64,000 nt of DNA from Thelonectria olida (lineage: Eukaryota > Ascomycota > Sordariomycetes > Hypocreales > Nectriaceae): the NCBI GenBank assembly GCA_020736575.1, contig JAGPYM010000051.1, positions 112,470 to 176,469 on the forward strand, given 5' to 3'. The notes beneath the pieces were generated by a model. It did not search any database. It was not told the origin of the DNA and worked only from the letters and a program-made list of their open reading frames with translations. This document shows, piece after piece, positions 11,890 through 22,819 of the stretch (position 1 is the first letter of the stretch; the number at the start of each line of letters is the position of its first letter). A program made the position numbers and the translations under genes.

Positions 11890-12043
11890 GTTGGGTGGTT
11901 GAGAAATGTGTGTTTGAATGAAAAGATGAGAGTTTCTGGGAAAAATGCGCCGCATACTTGGTGCGCCGCATGCTTATCATGTACGTTAGTTATTTATAGA
12001 AATATAGTTAGTATTAGTATTAGTTAGTATAAATACTGGAACC

Positions 12044-13222
12044 AGACTGCGCTGGAGACGAGCTCTCTTCAGGGGACTGGACCATCTTGGAGAAGATCAA
12101 GTCCTTCTCAGAGAAGCTGAAGATGACGACCAAGGCTCTCGAGTCATCGTTTGCAACACTCGACAACGTCCTCTTGCTATAGACTTCGTTTTGGCACAAT
12201 TAGAAGCAGGCAAGGAGAGTTAGGAGACACATATTGACTATCCGATGATGGCGCTAATGTATAACTCGGGCTGGGCAAAATTGGACAAGTACTACCGGCT
12301 CACTGACGAATCGCCTGCCTACGTTGCAGCTATCGTGCTTCAACCTTTGCATAAATGGCACTACTTACAGGATAACTGGAAAAAGGTGTGGATTGAGTCG
12401 TCAAAAATTGACTTGAGGCGCTGTGGAACGAGTATTGTCACAGGTGTCATCATAAGACCGACTAGCCAGAGGTCCGAACTACGGTCAGAAAGCCGTCTTA
12501 GTAGTGCAACACCCCTCAGACAACCCTTTGGCTAAGCACCACTGAACGGATGGAAATAGGGCTCTAAGCAACGCGTTAGATTGAAGAAATCAAGAGCTTT
12601 CCTATGGCTTTCAATCCAACCTGCTACTGAATGTGACAAATATAAACCTCGGGAATCACCCCTTCCTCCCTGCGGGGTCCCATCGACGACCACGAACGAG
12701 TTCTTGAACTGGCGGAACAAGCATCTGCAGCCGTCACTCATCACGAATACGAGCGTTATTGCAAGTCTGAACGGGTTTATGGTTTTACAAGCGCCCTTGC
12801 ATGGTGGCTAGAGGAGACGCAGCAGAAATCTACCCGAGCATAAGCAAGATGGCCGTGGATATACTGTTAATTCCTGCAATGTCTGCGGAGCCCGAACGAC
12901 TCTTCTCTGGGGCAAAGATAACGATTACGGACCGTCGAAATCGACTTCGGAGTGATGTAATTGAAGCATTGGAGTGCCTGAAGTCATGGTTCGGGATACG
13001 AGACTTTCAAGTAGACGATGCTTTAGCCGCCGTAGTTGAATGACGAAGATCACATGCAATGGATGCAATGCCATATTGCCAATATATTGAGTTCTTGGCA
13101 ATACAATACAACATGGGTGATGTTCACGTTGGGTAACACAATATGCAACTCTGACAATATAATAATATTGCGAGGGAGTCTATATTGCTAATATACGTAT
13201 TGTTTATATTATTTGCAACGCT
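12044..13222 (+). pseudogene. Decayed, 5'-truncated second hAT copy
   Basis: Nucleotide and protein similarity to the intact hAT in the opposite orientation. It starts in the middle of the transposase (TGCGCTGGAGACGAGCTCTC) and ends at a degenerate terminus near 13222 (TATATTATTTGCAACGCT). The C-terminal dimerisation segment is still readable at 12801-13043 (LIPAMSAEPERLFSGAKITI). Frameshifts, stops and a 203-bp insertion make it non-functional. The subterminal CAATATTG-type repeats are also present at 13070-13200. It lies only 58 bp beyond the pogo element. Confidence 0.88.
12436..12638. mobile_element. 203-bp MITE-like insertion in the hAT relic
   Basis: Compared with the intact hAT copy, where ACGAATATAAACC is continuous, this copy has 203 extra bases that begin TGTCACA and end TGTGACA. 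These are perfect 7-bp inverted termini. The flanks AGTAT and AATAT resemble a 5-bp target duplication with one mismatch. There is no coding capacity. The size and ends suggest a small non-autonomous DNA element; the family is unknown. Confidence 0.55.
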
Positions 13223-13597
13223 ATAATATAGTGAGGATGCGGTTGCAAAGGCCAGAGAGCCCAAGGAGTTGGTTGTGTTGGAAGGGTTGGCGCATGCAGA
13301 TTTGTATGACAGTAGATGAGGCGGGTAAGAAGTTGATTGAGTTCTTTGGAAACAGTCTTGCTTAGGATCGTGGAGGGAGGCACAGGTTAGGGTAGGCGTT
13401 GGGAACTGGCTAACAATACTCGGAGTTGAAATACCAAAGAATGAGAATGAATAGTTGGAGATATTATCAATGTTTCAACCAAGATTCAAGCAATTGATCA
13501 CGAAGGGAACAATGGCGTACGAGAGTTAATCTTTCGATTAAGGAGTTATTATATAGGCGTAAACTACAAGAGCTTAACATGGCGCTTAGTATCGCGC
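13223..13597. other. Spacer; 3' flank of the sugar transporter
   Basis: No open frame or repeat recognised. The right half should contain the transporter's 3' UTR on the minus strand. Confidence 0.4.
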
Positions 13598-15332
13598 TTA
13601 GTTGTGGTGAGAGATATCCTGCTTCTGCTCAACCTCCTCGACACGTCTCTCGAGATCCTGGCCAGCGGCAAACTTGGACTTGTCCATGCCCGGAACGAAA
13701 AGAGGGGCCTCGGTGAAGAGGTAGCGCATCTCCTCCAGGGGTCGGTGGGCGGTCTCGGGGAGGACCATCCAGAAGAAGAGAGCGTTGGTCATGTTGCAGA
13801 CCTACAGTCACTAGGTTAGTTAAGCCAGGAATTTTGATCAAAGGATGACTTACAATGAAGAGGATGTACCACCTCCAGCCAATGCCAGTCTTGTCGTTGA
13901 GAGCGACAGAGGTAGTCTGGCCGATCATGGTGTTGAAAGCGAAAGAAGACATGGTCGCGATGGAGACACCCTTGGCTCGGGTCTTCATATCAAAGATCTC
14001 GGCAGGGATAATCCAAGACAGAGGTCCGCAAGTCGCGCTGAAGGAGATATTGTAGATCCAAGTAATAGCGATGAAGCCCCAACCAGCGGCGCCGCCGCCG
14101 GAGCTCGACGAGCCTGGAGGGAACTGGGCTAGAAGGATCGTGGCGATGATGAAAGTGATACCGTTGAAGAAGTTTCCGCCAATCAGAGGCCAGCGACGAC
14201 CAGTCTTATCGATGAACATCATACAGCAGAACTGGGCGACCAGGGCGAGAACAGACGAGATCATCTGGTACCGGAGGGTCTCGGTACCAGTAATACCGAT
14301 CTTGGCAAAGATCGTGACTGAGTAGTACTGAATGGCACTGACACCAGTCATCTGGACCGAGACCTGGATGGCAACAGCGAGGAAGAGTCGGCGGAAGCAA
14401 GACTTGTCAGTGAAGAGCTCGCTATAGCTCTTGGCTGAGGCCTCGTGCTCGTGGGTGAGGCGTTCCTGAATCTGCTCAAACTCAGCTCGGACCCAAGTGT
14501 CCTCAGTATTGCCATAGGCGTGCAGGTTGGCAAGAGTCTGGAGGCCCTCCTCAACACGGCCGTGGTCAATGAGCCAACGGGGAGACTCGGGGAAGAGGAG
14601 GATCAGGGCGGCGAGGACGACGGCGGGAATGTTCTGAAGACCGAGGGGAATACGCCATTGGCCCGAGTTGTCGTCTCCAATACCGGTATAGCAGCCTAGC
14701 AGTATGGTTAGAGTGAATCAAGGTGGTTTATCGAGTCGGGACAAGACTTACCGTAACCGACGGCGGAGGCGATAAGAGCACCAACACCAAGCATGAACTG
14801 CTGGAGGGCAGTGACCCGACCACGGATGTCAGGGTGGCACAGCTCTCCCTGGTAGACAGGAACGATCATGACAAGGAAACCAACACTTTGAGGCGCATGT
14901 TAGTCAAGAATCAGTATAGAAGAGGGCTGCTTAACACGTACCCAACACCAGCAAGACATCGGCCAGCGTAGAGGTAGTTGAGATGGCTGGCAGCAGTCTG
15001 AAGACTTCCACCGAGGATGAAGATGAGGGCTCCGAGAAGAATGGTGTATTTTCGGCCGAGACGATCACCGAGTTCACCGGCAAACATTGCGCCAAAGAAG
15101 GCTCCGCCCGTGAATACGGACACTACCGCACCGCTGCGATTTGGTCAGCACCTAGATATGCATTTGAAGGATAAGAAGCTCACATCTTATTTGAATCATC
15201 TCCGAATTTATCAAGGAAGTTCCCAGAGGCAATGACCTCCGCAATGACACCCAGGTCATAACCATAGAGGAGAGAGCCTAGGGAGGCAAAGACGGAGACC
15301 AGAAACTGGTACCATTTGGGAGGGAGAGCCAT
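13598..15332 (-). CDS. MFS sugar transporter (sugar porter family), five exons
   Basis: Exons 15332-15184, 15133-14942, 14885-14752, 14695-13854 and 13801-13598 join over four GT-AG introns of 50-56 bp into 1521 nt, 506 residues with no stop. The start MALPPKWYQF is the only good Met before the first membrane segment. Family marks are SLLYGYDLGVI in helix 1, GELGDRLGRK in the loop after helix 2, PESPRWL in the central loop, IDKTGRRWPL, and PETAHRPLEEM after the last helix, which matches the PETKG-type signature. Length and about 12 predicted helices are normal. It should import a hexose or related sugar by proton symport at the plasma membrane; the substrate cannot be told. The C-terminus is charged (LERRVEEVEQKQ). 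It is intact, unlike most neighbours. Confidence 0.93.
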
Positions 15333-16630
15333 GGTGAAGGTAAATACGCAGCTCTTTGTCGGTATCTCTCGTCTGTCGGTGTAGTTGAATGATCGACAAC
15401 TTGGCAGGGTCAGACAGCGACGGGAAGTGTCAATCAATGGAGCGAGGGATGGCCTTTTAAGTATCTTGGCAAGTTCCAGAATCGCAAGGTTAATCTCTAT
15501 GTTACACCCATCGGATGTCAAGGATGCAACTCCACCAAGTAACCGGCGCAATGGGTATTGGACCAACGGCAAGACAAGGGACAAGAACTCTGGCAGAAAT
15601 TGCGGCACGCGGCTCCCTAGTCCGGAACTGAACACCCAAGATCATCATCATCAATGGGCAATTGTCAGTTACACGGCTCGATTCCATGGGCCAAGCTTCC
15701 CCGTATGGGCCTGGCGCGGCGGGTCTCCGGAGTCGCTACCGTCTTTGGGATCGTCATCGTGGGTTAGGCCGTGAGGGGTGTGGGAGACTGGGGGCCCATG
15801 GGGAGGGATTTTGGCTCAGCTGTGGAGAGTTTGGGAGTGGAATGTTCCTAGCTTACTGTGTGGTTCGATGAAGTCATTGCAACTTCACCGAAAAAAACTG
15901 GGAGCCTCGGCAAGATTCATTCTGGAGATGGAGTGAAGCCATTGGAGCTGAGCTGGGCCTTGGCAACGTGGGCTCGGCTTGGTTCAAATCCTCCAGAAGC
16001 GAACATCTCGACTTGGCTCGCGGCTTGGCGTTAGCATCTTGCCGGGCACATTGACTTAGCGGACGACAATGATATGGAGACTGGAAAGACTGGACGAGAC
16101 TAGTGGAGTTTTCCTCATTAGCTCCGGGTTGCAATTCCTCCCCCGACCGAGAAGCTCGCGCCACATATGAATTCAGGGCAACCCCGGTTGCTACAGGTCT
16201 CGTGTTGTGCGGGGACGCCCTTCTCACGCACCCGCCGATCAGACCCTTGCAGAGTCATGGTACTGTCTGTGTGCGCCGCTAGGCTAACGGTAGTTTTGGA
16301 CTGAAGCGCTCCAATCATTATGCGCGGCTGAAGCGCACGAACCAGAGGAGAGACGCGGTGAGTGTGCCTGTGCTTTGCTGTGCTGTCCGCCCGCGTGGTT
16401 TGGTTTGCTCGGCTGAGAGTGGTTGCGGCCGTTGAAGCACCGAGAGGGCCCAGGTCCACATATCCGTGGCGGTTGATAAACGTGGGATTGTGGGCTTTTC
16501 CCAGACGGGGCATAAATTCTCGCCCCTCGTGACTGAATCGGTAGCACATTCTGAGATTGTCAGATCTCTTAGTTTTTTGGAACAATTCGTGTGTGCTTTT
16601 TTGTGTGCGTGAACAAGATTTTTGACGACA
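15333..16630. other. Transporter upstream region; no gene recognised
   Basis: Contains the presumed promoter and 5' UTR of the sugar transporter. Open frames on both strands up to 155 codons show no domain or splice logic. Confidence 0.4.
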
Positions 16631-17776
16631 TCACAAGTTTCTAGCTATGGCCACCTTTACTCGAATTTCAGACGATGAGCGTCCAATCATCTCTGTTGAC
16701 ATGATCCAGAAGCCCGCCGACACCGGTAGGAGCTCCTCCTCCAAAGCCTCATCCGACCACCCATCGTCCTGCAGGTGCTCCCGCAGCTGCTCCAGGCTCG
16801 CCCTCTGCGCACTCGTGAAGCGGAAGCCATGTGTGTTGAACAGCGCCGCCTCGTCTAGCGTAAGGGCGTTTAAGCAGTAGCAGAGGAACCGCTTCCAGTA
16901 GACCAAGTAGCGATTCATGCATGTCTGCTCCTGCAGAGACCCAAACGGCCGGCTGCGGGCATCGTGTTGATGGGGGCTGGCCAGGAGCAGCCGCGTCATC
17001 AAGGGCATGCTCTTAAGACCATCGATGCAGCGGGCAAAGAACAGTCGGTCCATGGCAGCGGCGAGTCTCCATAGCTTGTGGTCGTCCCCACCCGGCTTCC
17101 GACTGGGGGCGTAGATCATACTCAGGTCTCTCTTGCGAAAGTGGCCGGACCAACCCGTGCGCTTCAGCCAGTTCGTCGTCTCATGCCTTAGTACCCCCAC
17201 CGGCCAGGATCTTCTGCATCTCCTCCTGCCGGCCCCGCCCATACGCCCACCGCTCCTTGATTTCGGCGATCAACTGAGACTCGGACTGGCCCCGCTTTAC
17301 AGACGACCGCCGGCCCCGCTCTTCGGCGGGCTCTCGCATCGCGTCGGCCCCGGTAGCGGTCACGTAGCAGTAGCGGACCGCCGACCTAGGCCCGGTAAAG
17401 AAGGTCTGCCTGCAGTCGGACACTAGACCAGAGTCCCGAGCGGACCTTGACCCCCGTTACCCCATGCTCCTGTTGCAGTGCACCTTCAACTGTATCCAGT
17501 CTACGGTCAGGAACTCGCAGCTCGTGCAGGCGAAGCCGTGGTGGACAGGCAGGCCATCAACGGCCGGGATAGGATTCGATGGGCCATAGGCGACGTCGAC
17601 CTCGGTCGGCCCTCGCGCTCTAGGGCGGCATGGTGGGACACGAGGGCCTGGCGGGCAGCGCTGTCGATATCGGGATGCCGGTCTCGCAGGTGGCCATAGA
17701 GGTTCGATATTGCATAGCCATGCACTTTACAGACGAGGCGCTGGTGCTCCAGGTGGTATACCAGCCAGCCAGCCAT
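16631..17776 (-). pseudogene. Decayed OrsD-like (DUF3505) zinc-finger gene
   Basis: Minus-strand frames give a C2H2-like finger pair typical of the OrsD/DUF3505 family. One segment is YHLEHQRLVCKVHGYAIS followed by LYGHLRDRHPDI (17776-17507). A second contains LTVDWIQLKVHCNRSMG and VSDCRQTFFTGP (near 17500-17380). Downstream are helical segments (LKRTGWSGHFRKRDL and MNRYLVYWKRFLCYCLNALT) in yet another frame down to 16631. At least two frame changes and a stop separate the pieces. OrsD is named from a secondary-metabolite cluster, but the family is widespread, often in repeats, and its function is unknown. No biosynthetic genes are nearby, so this is better read as a dead member of a repeated family. 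Confidence 0.6.
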
Positions 17777-20456
17777 ACCCGGTGCCCAAATTATGTCAGC
17801 GCCTATCAGTACATATTTCTTAACACCACATGTTGAATGGATGTTTGTGTTTATTATGGGATTTTGATAAAATTAGAAGTTAAGATGACCTCAGTACGAC
17901 GCGAGGCTACAATAGTGAAAGTAGTCTCGAATGCCTCCAACGCATGATTTGCCTTGCTCCACCTTCTGTAGAACGTTCGCGCACATTGAAGTAAAGAGTA
18001 GCTCCCGCATGTAAGCGGATTCCTCATCACAGCGCTATTTTAGAACACATTGAGAATTTACAATATCTCGTCAATCTCTTCGCACAGAATTTTCTCTCAT
18101 GCCTTCTATGTCCACCGAAATGCTTGAGATGAATAACTAATCCAGCTCGGGGTAATAATGATTGGGCTATCCTGCAATGTCAGACGGTGCTGTTAGTGCT
18201 ATTGTAGCAGCTGCACCAATTATGAAGGCCAGGTGCAGAGTGATGAAGTGGGCATAGTGGGTACCCAAGAGCCAATGTTATTGGGTATCCGGCCCGGGTG
18301 CCCGAGGCTATTTGGGCATCCGGGTGCCCATGTATCAGTCGCCGGCCTTCCTCTGACGGTTCATTCTATCTCTGGCTTGGGGTCGGATGGGGGGTGGATT
18401 GATCCTGAGATGGTGTTTCTGGTTACCCTTAGACTGACTTGGAGTAGGCTATAACGCCCACGCTTCGGCATCATCTGGCCGGAAAGAGCATATATTTGAT
18501 CGACCTCGATAATCTCTACAGGATGAAGCGTCACTTTTCCTTTTACGGTCGCGCTCAGCCGGCGTTTTGAGGGAAAAGGGGGAAAAAAGCAAAGAAAGGG
18601 GTACTTTGGAAATGGCATTTCAGGACCTCGGTCGAGGCGTGGGTCGCCCTCCGTGTAACGTCATAGGCTCGAGCAAGTGGTATTTTGGCCGAGTACCACT
18701 AGCCTTGCGGTTAGGACTCTGGATAACTAGAGACGTGGTGCCTGTGATGACCCAATTGCGCTCAGGAACCCGCAGCCACTCAGTCGGTGCTGTCGGGAAT
18801 CACGCACATACAAAGGTACATTCGGCGATCGAATCGAAATCGAGTGCAACGCATCGTCAGCGGGAGATCGCCACTGCTCATAGGAGGCTCAATTTTGACT
18901 GGTTTGATCCTTCGGCCTCACTTTCCAAGTGGACACTTGTGGACTCTTGGACACTAAACAAGAGACAAGTCACCACTCACAACTGACGAGGTGGACCGGC
19001 AAACTGAGACGACCGCATCTCGATACCGGTTACGGAGGTGTACCCAGACACAGAGTCTAGGGACCCGTTGCTTGGACTCTCTGCTGTGCCGTAGATGTAC
19101 CTTAGAGACGCGTGTTATTAGTTAAGCCTTAGGCGCCTCTCGGCCATTACTATCTGTGCAGCAGCAATACCCTTAAATCCTTCTTGTACCACCCATCCTG
19201 CTGCAGTGGCCCTGCTAGCCGCGCCCCCTTCAGATCTTAAGCCGTCGGATCCCATTACTAGCGCCCTTCTCAGGCCATGTTTTCCTCAAATCAACATTTT
19301 CTCCTTCGTCCGCCCATTCCTGGGGCCAAGCCGGCAAGTCGCAAGCCAGAAAATCAGAACATCATCCCATCGTCTCCTGGCCCGTTCAAATTCCGAAGCC
19401 GGGGTGGTTTCCCCCACGGACACCAATTTGCCAGCGCCCGCAGTCGTTGAGCCTCATCCGCTGGGATTACCCGCTGCTCAGTCGTAGTGCTAAAATCCCT
19501 AGCTCCTCTCCCCTCCCATCCCTAGGGTACGAGGTAGTCATCCATCCCACGCTGTGGACCGTCTTGGATCGGGGATACTCCAGGGAACATCGGCCGCCCA
19601 GAGGCCAGTGTCACCTCGCACAGCATCCACAGGATCACAAGTCCACCCGCGCCGTCCACTGTGTGTCCAGCGCCCAGCGCCCAGCGCGGCCACCTGCCTT
19701 GCTCTCGTCGCTGCTGAGTGCGATCCGCCAAAAGGACCTCTCGGCAGGGCTCGACAGGGCTCGGCAAAGGGTAAACGACCGGGCTTTCTGTCTCAGTCTC
19801 GCCAACTTTTGCGGCGGGGGGAAAGCCAGCTCCCAGTTCCATGGAAGTCCCACCAGGGACCCCATCTAAAGTATCAGAGCAGGCGGCTGCTCCCTCCAGT
19901 TAGGTGGTACCTTCTGTACTTTGTACGAAGGACGTGCGTGCCGCAAGCATTCCAGGTTAATAGAACCTAGCAGAGTGCGGGACTGCAGGTGCATGCGCAC
20001 GCTGTGCCTTCCAACGGGCAAAAAGCACCAGAGCTCCAGCACCAGTGCTCGAGTAGTAGTAGCAGCAGCAGCAGCTAAAGTCGCAACTTCCCAGTTCCTA
20101 GCTCAGATCACCCTACGGCCTAATTACCTCATTATCCTCTTGCTTCGCTCATATTCTCATTTTCTCACCTGCTTCTTCTTTTTCTCTCCCTCCTCTCTCC
20201 TTCCCGCTCCCCTTCCTTTTACCCTCTTATTGGTCTCTTATAACTTTTGTGCCCTCTAGCGGAGGACCCTCTTCAATCCTCCTTTCACTCCATCACCTGT
20301 CGTCCCATTTCTTCCCAGATTTCCTCTCCGGCTTCCTTCTCCCCTTCTTCCACACCTCACCCCATTATCCATACATTCTACCTGACACATTCTCCCTCCC
20401 AGCAGCTACCTTGCGCAACGACAAGAGGATTTAGGAAAAGAAACACCAAACGAGGC
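17777..20456. other. Long intergenic region; otubain-gene upstream region
   Basis: No gene recognised in 2.7 kb. Positions about 18255-18335 hold repeated GGGTGCCC/GGGTACCC-type words. From about 20140 to 20400 the plus strand is strongly pyrimidine-rich (CTTCTTCTTTTTCTCTCCC and similar), a common feature of fungal promoters and 5' leaders just upstream of the otubain start at 20457. Confidence 0.4.
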
Positions 20457-22819
20457 ATGTTCCAGCCTCAACTCACCAACCCATTCGCCGCCAGGAGCTG
20501 CGCTTCCTATGGCTTAGCTCCTGACGTAGACTTTGGGTACTCGCTGTCAGCTGGAGTCGGAGAAGCAAGTACGTCCGTGGCTCACAACTTACAACCTCCA
20601 CCTCCACCACAACAACAGCGTGCACCCCTCCGACTTCGACAATTTTCCACCTCTTCGGCCGCGGCCCCTTCGTCCTTTTCTACCTCGTCGACTTCCACCA
20701 CATCGCCGCCTCCACACACTCCCACCAGCACTGGTGCTGGCACTCCTGTGCATCAACATCTGCAACACCAGCTTCAGCTTCACCAACACCAACACCAACA
20801 CCAACACCGACGCCAACACCAACCGCGCCAATCGCCGCAGCAAGCCTACCGTCCCTCTCCTCGTCTCGTCGCCCCAAAGACGGAAGAAGAACGGGGGCAA
20901 CACGACATGGCCGCTCAGCAGGCGGCTGCAAAGGACTTCCAGATCATCCACAGGGCAAGTCGCATACATCTACGATATCTCGCGCACTTTGCGATCAACC
21001 AGCGAATAAAGAACTAACACTCCGGTGTCACAGGGTCCCAAGATCAGCCTCAAAGTTTCGAGCGAAGCCATGACCAACGAGTACGCCAAAGCAGACCCCA
21101 TCTACGTTGAGAAAACAATCGTTCGTCTCCTGCGACTCCGAAACCTGCTCGAGAATCGACACTAATGTCGCATCTTCACCTAGGCCATTCCCCAGACTTA
21201 TTCTCACTACCGAGCTGTTCAAGGCGATGGAAACTGTGGCTGGCGAGGTTGGTTGATTCGTCATTTCCTCCAATTCCAAGATGTGGTTGGCTCCATGGAG
21301 ATCCAATGCCCACACCACTCCCTGTCTCCCCAGATTTGACTCCGCTCTCGAGCAGCGCCTTGCGTTGTCTTGCCCTGCGGCCTTTGTCTCGGGCATCCTG
21401 TCGTAGGGGACTTGTAGGGTCTGTGGCTAACTGTTTTACCTTTTCCAAACAGCAATTGGGTTTTCCTACTTTGAGAAACTGATTGAGACGGGCGATCAAA
21501 ACCTTGTTGAAGGTGAGGTTGCCCGACTCATGAGTTTTAAAACAATGGTGCGTAGGATAGGCGGTTACGAGTACTTTGATGATTGGGCTGAGGAGATGAT
21601 GGGACTCCTGCGAGAAATTGCCGGGAACATGGAGAATTCTGAAGTCGCACACATGCTACTCATGGAGCGATGGAATGACGCCTCACTTACTGCTAGCATC
21701 ATCTACTATCTCCGTCTCCTTGCAGCTACCTATCTCAAGGCCAACGCTGATAGGTACGACCCCTTCGTCCCAGAAGGAACTGGAGGCGTCGCAATATACT
21801 GCGCCCAGGCTATCGAGCTGGTTGATCGGGAAATCGAGCACTTGGGCATCGTTGCGCTCTCCAGTATGCTCCTCGAACCCCTCGACTTTGTCCTTCAGAT
21901 TGTCTATCTTGATCAGAGTCCGGGTAGCCAAGCTAACATTTACCGCTTCCCGGAGTCAGCAAACAACCAGGATCCCACCAATCTCGGTCCTATCATCTAT
22001 CTACTCTATCATCCTGACCACTATGACATTTTATACCGCGCGCCGCCTCCACCTCCCCTCCCAGTCTCGGTCCCCATCCCGACTGCACCGGTTTCCATGC
22101 AAGTCAACCGAGTTGACTCATTTCCCCACAACACTGCGATCACAAGTACTCAGGCGAACCTCGGAGATTTCTCATCAGTTAACTTTGGCCTCTTGTCTAT
22201 GATCCCGGGGTTGTCAATGGGCGGTCTGGGTTCTCTCATGCCCCTTCCTCCCTCAACCTTCTCTCAAGCTCAGCCTCTTATGCCTGCGCCTGTACAGCAG
22301 AGCTTATGGATGCCGCAACTCTCAGAAAGACTATCGGCTCCGACACCGCAACCCCAACCGCAACCACCCGTCATGGCATCACCCCAGCCCCAGTCCCCTT
22401 CCACCCCAATCTCTACAAGCTCGGGCAAGGGATCCACATCATCAATGGTTGCGACATACGGCTTGGGCTCTCGTGCCTCGATAGCCCCAGCGCTTGCACC
22501 AGCGCAAGCGGTTTCAAAGGCAGCGTCACAAGCGTCTTCTAACAAATCGACTTCTGGGTACCACATTCGATTCAGCCCTGTTCAGCTCGAGTATGAAGAG
22601 AGTAAGGGCAGTATAGAGCCGCACTTCAACGTCAAGACGAACCATTCAAGAATAGTATATGGAACCGTGCACACTATGGCAGCGCAGACTTTCATCCCGA
22701 AGAATGGAGTCCCGACGACGAACACTTGGACGGAAGAGTTGGAGGCAAGCGGAAGTTTAAGAAACAGCCGTCGTCCTAATGGAGTTGGAGAGTCTGGAAG
22801 GTCAACGGGCCAAGGATGA
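20457..22819 (+). CDS. Otubain-type deubiquitinase (peptidase C65), apparent 3' frameshift
   Basis: Exons 20457-20954, 21034-21120, 21184-21247 and 21453-22819 are joined over introns of 79, 63 and 205 bp; the first has a GC donor (AGG|GCAAGT). The N-terminus is low-complexity with Pro, Ser and an HQ repeat. The otubain domain follows: YSHYRAVQGDGNCGWR carries the catalytic Asp and Cys, AIGFSYFEKLI continues it, CAQAIELVDREIEHLGI is the ubiquitin-contact region, and YHPDHYDILY carries the catalytic His. It should cleave ubiquitin chains. A Pro/Gln-rich linker and RFSPVQLEYEESKGS follow. One base appears to be missing in ACCATTCAAG near 22644. With one more T the text would read on as a conserved-looking tail (YGSADFHPEEWSPDDEHLDG) ending at a TAA at 22777-22779. 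As given, the frame runs to 22819. Confidence 0.88.

Larger units (their letters stand above)
7404..11986 (-). mobile_element. Fot/pogo-type (Tc1-mariner superfamily) DNA transposon, split by hAT
   Basis: Both ends carry an imperfect inverted repeat of about 43 bp (left ACGTGCATAATAAGCATGCG, right complement ACGTACATGATAAGCATGCG), rich in GCGCCGCA motifs. Each end is bordered by TA (7402-7403 and 11987-11988), the superfamily's target-site duplication. Without the nested hAT and its 8-bp duplication the element is about 1.88 kb, the normal size for Fot/pogo. Its transposase lies on the minus strand in two pieces (11889-11427 and 8714-7510). The element is inactive because of the hAT insertion, two frameshifts and a small tandem duplication. 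Confidence 0.9.

Noticed and set aside
16118..16585. A 155-codon minus-strand open frame upstream of the transporter
   Set aside because: No motif, poor composition and no splice partner; probably chance.
16631..17776. Secondary-metabolite cluster suggested by OrsD similarity
   Set aside because: No polyketide synthase, NRPS or tailoring enzyme nearby, and OrsD-type genes are common outside such clusters.
18255..18335. GGGTGCCC-type words as a regulatory array
   Set aside because: Only a handful of imperfect occurrences, not near a recognised gene start.
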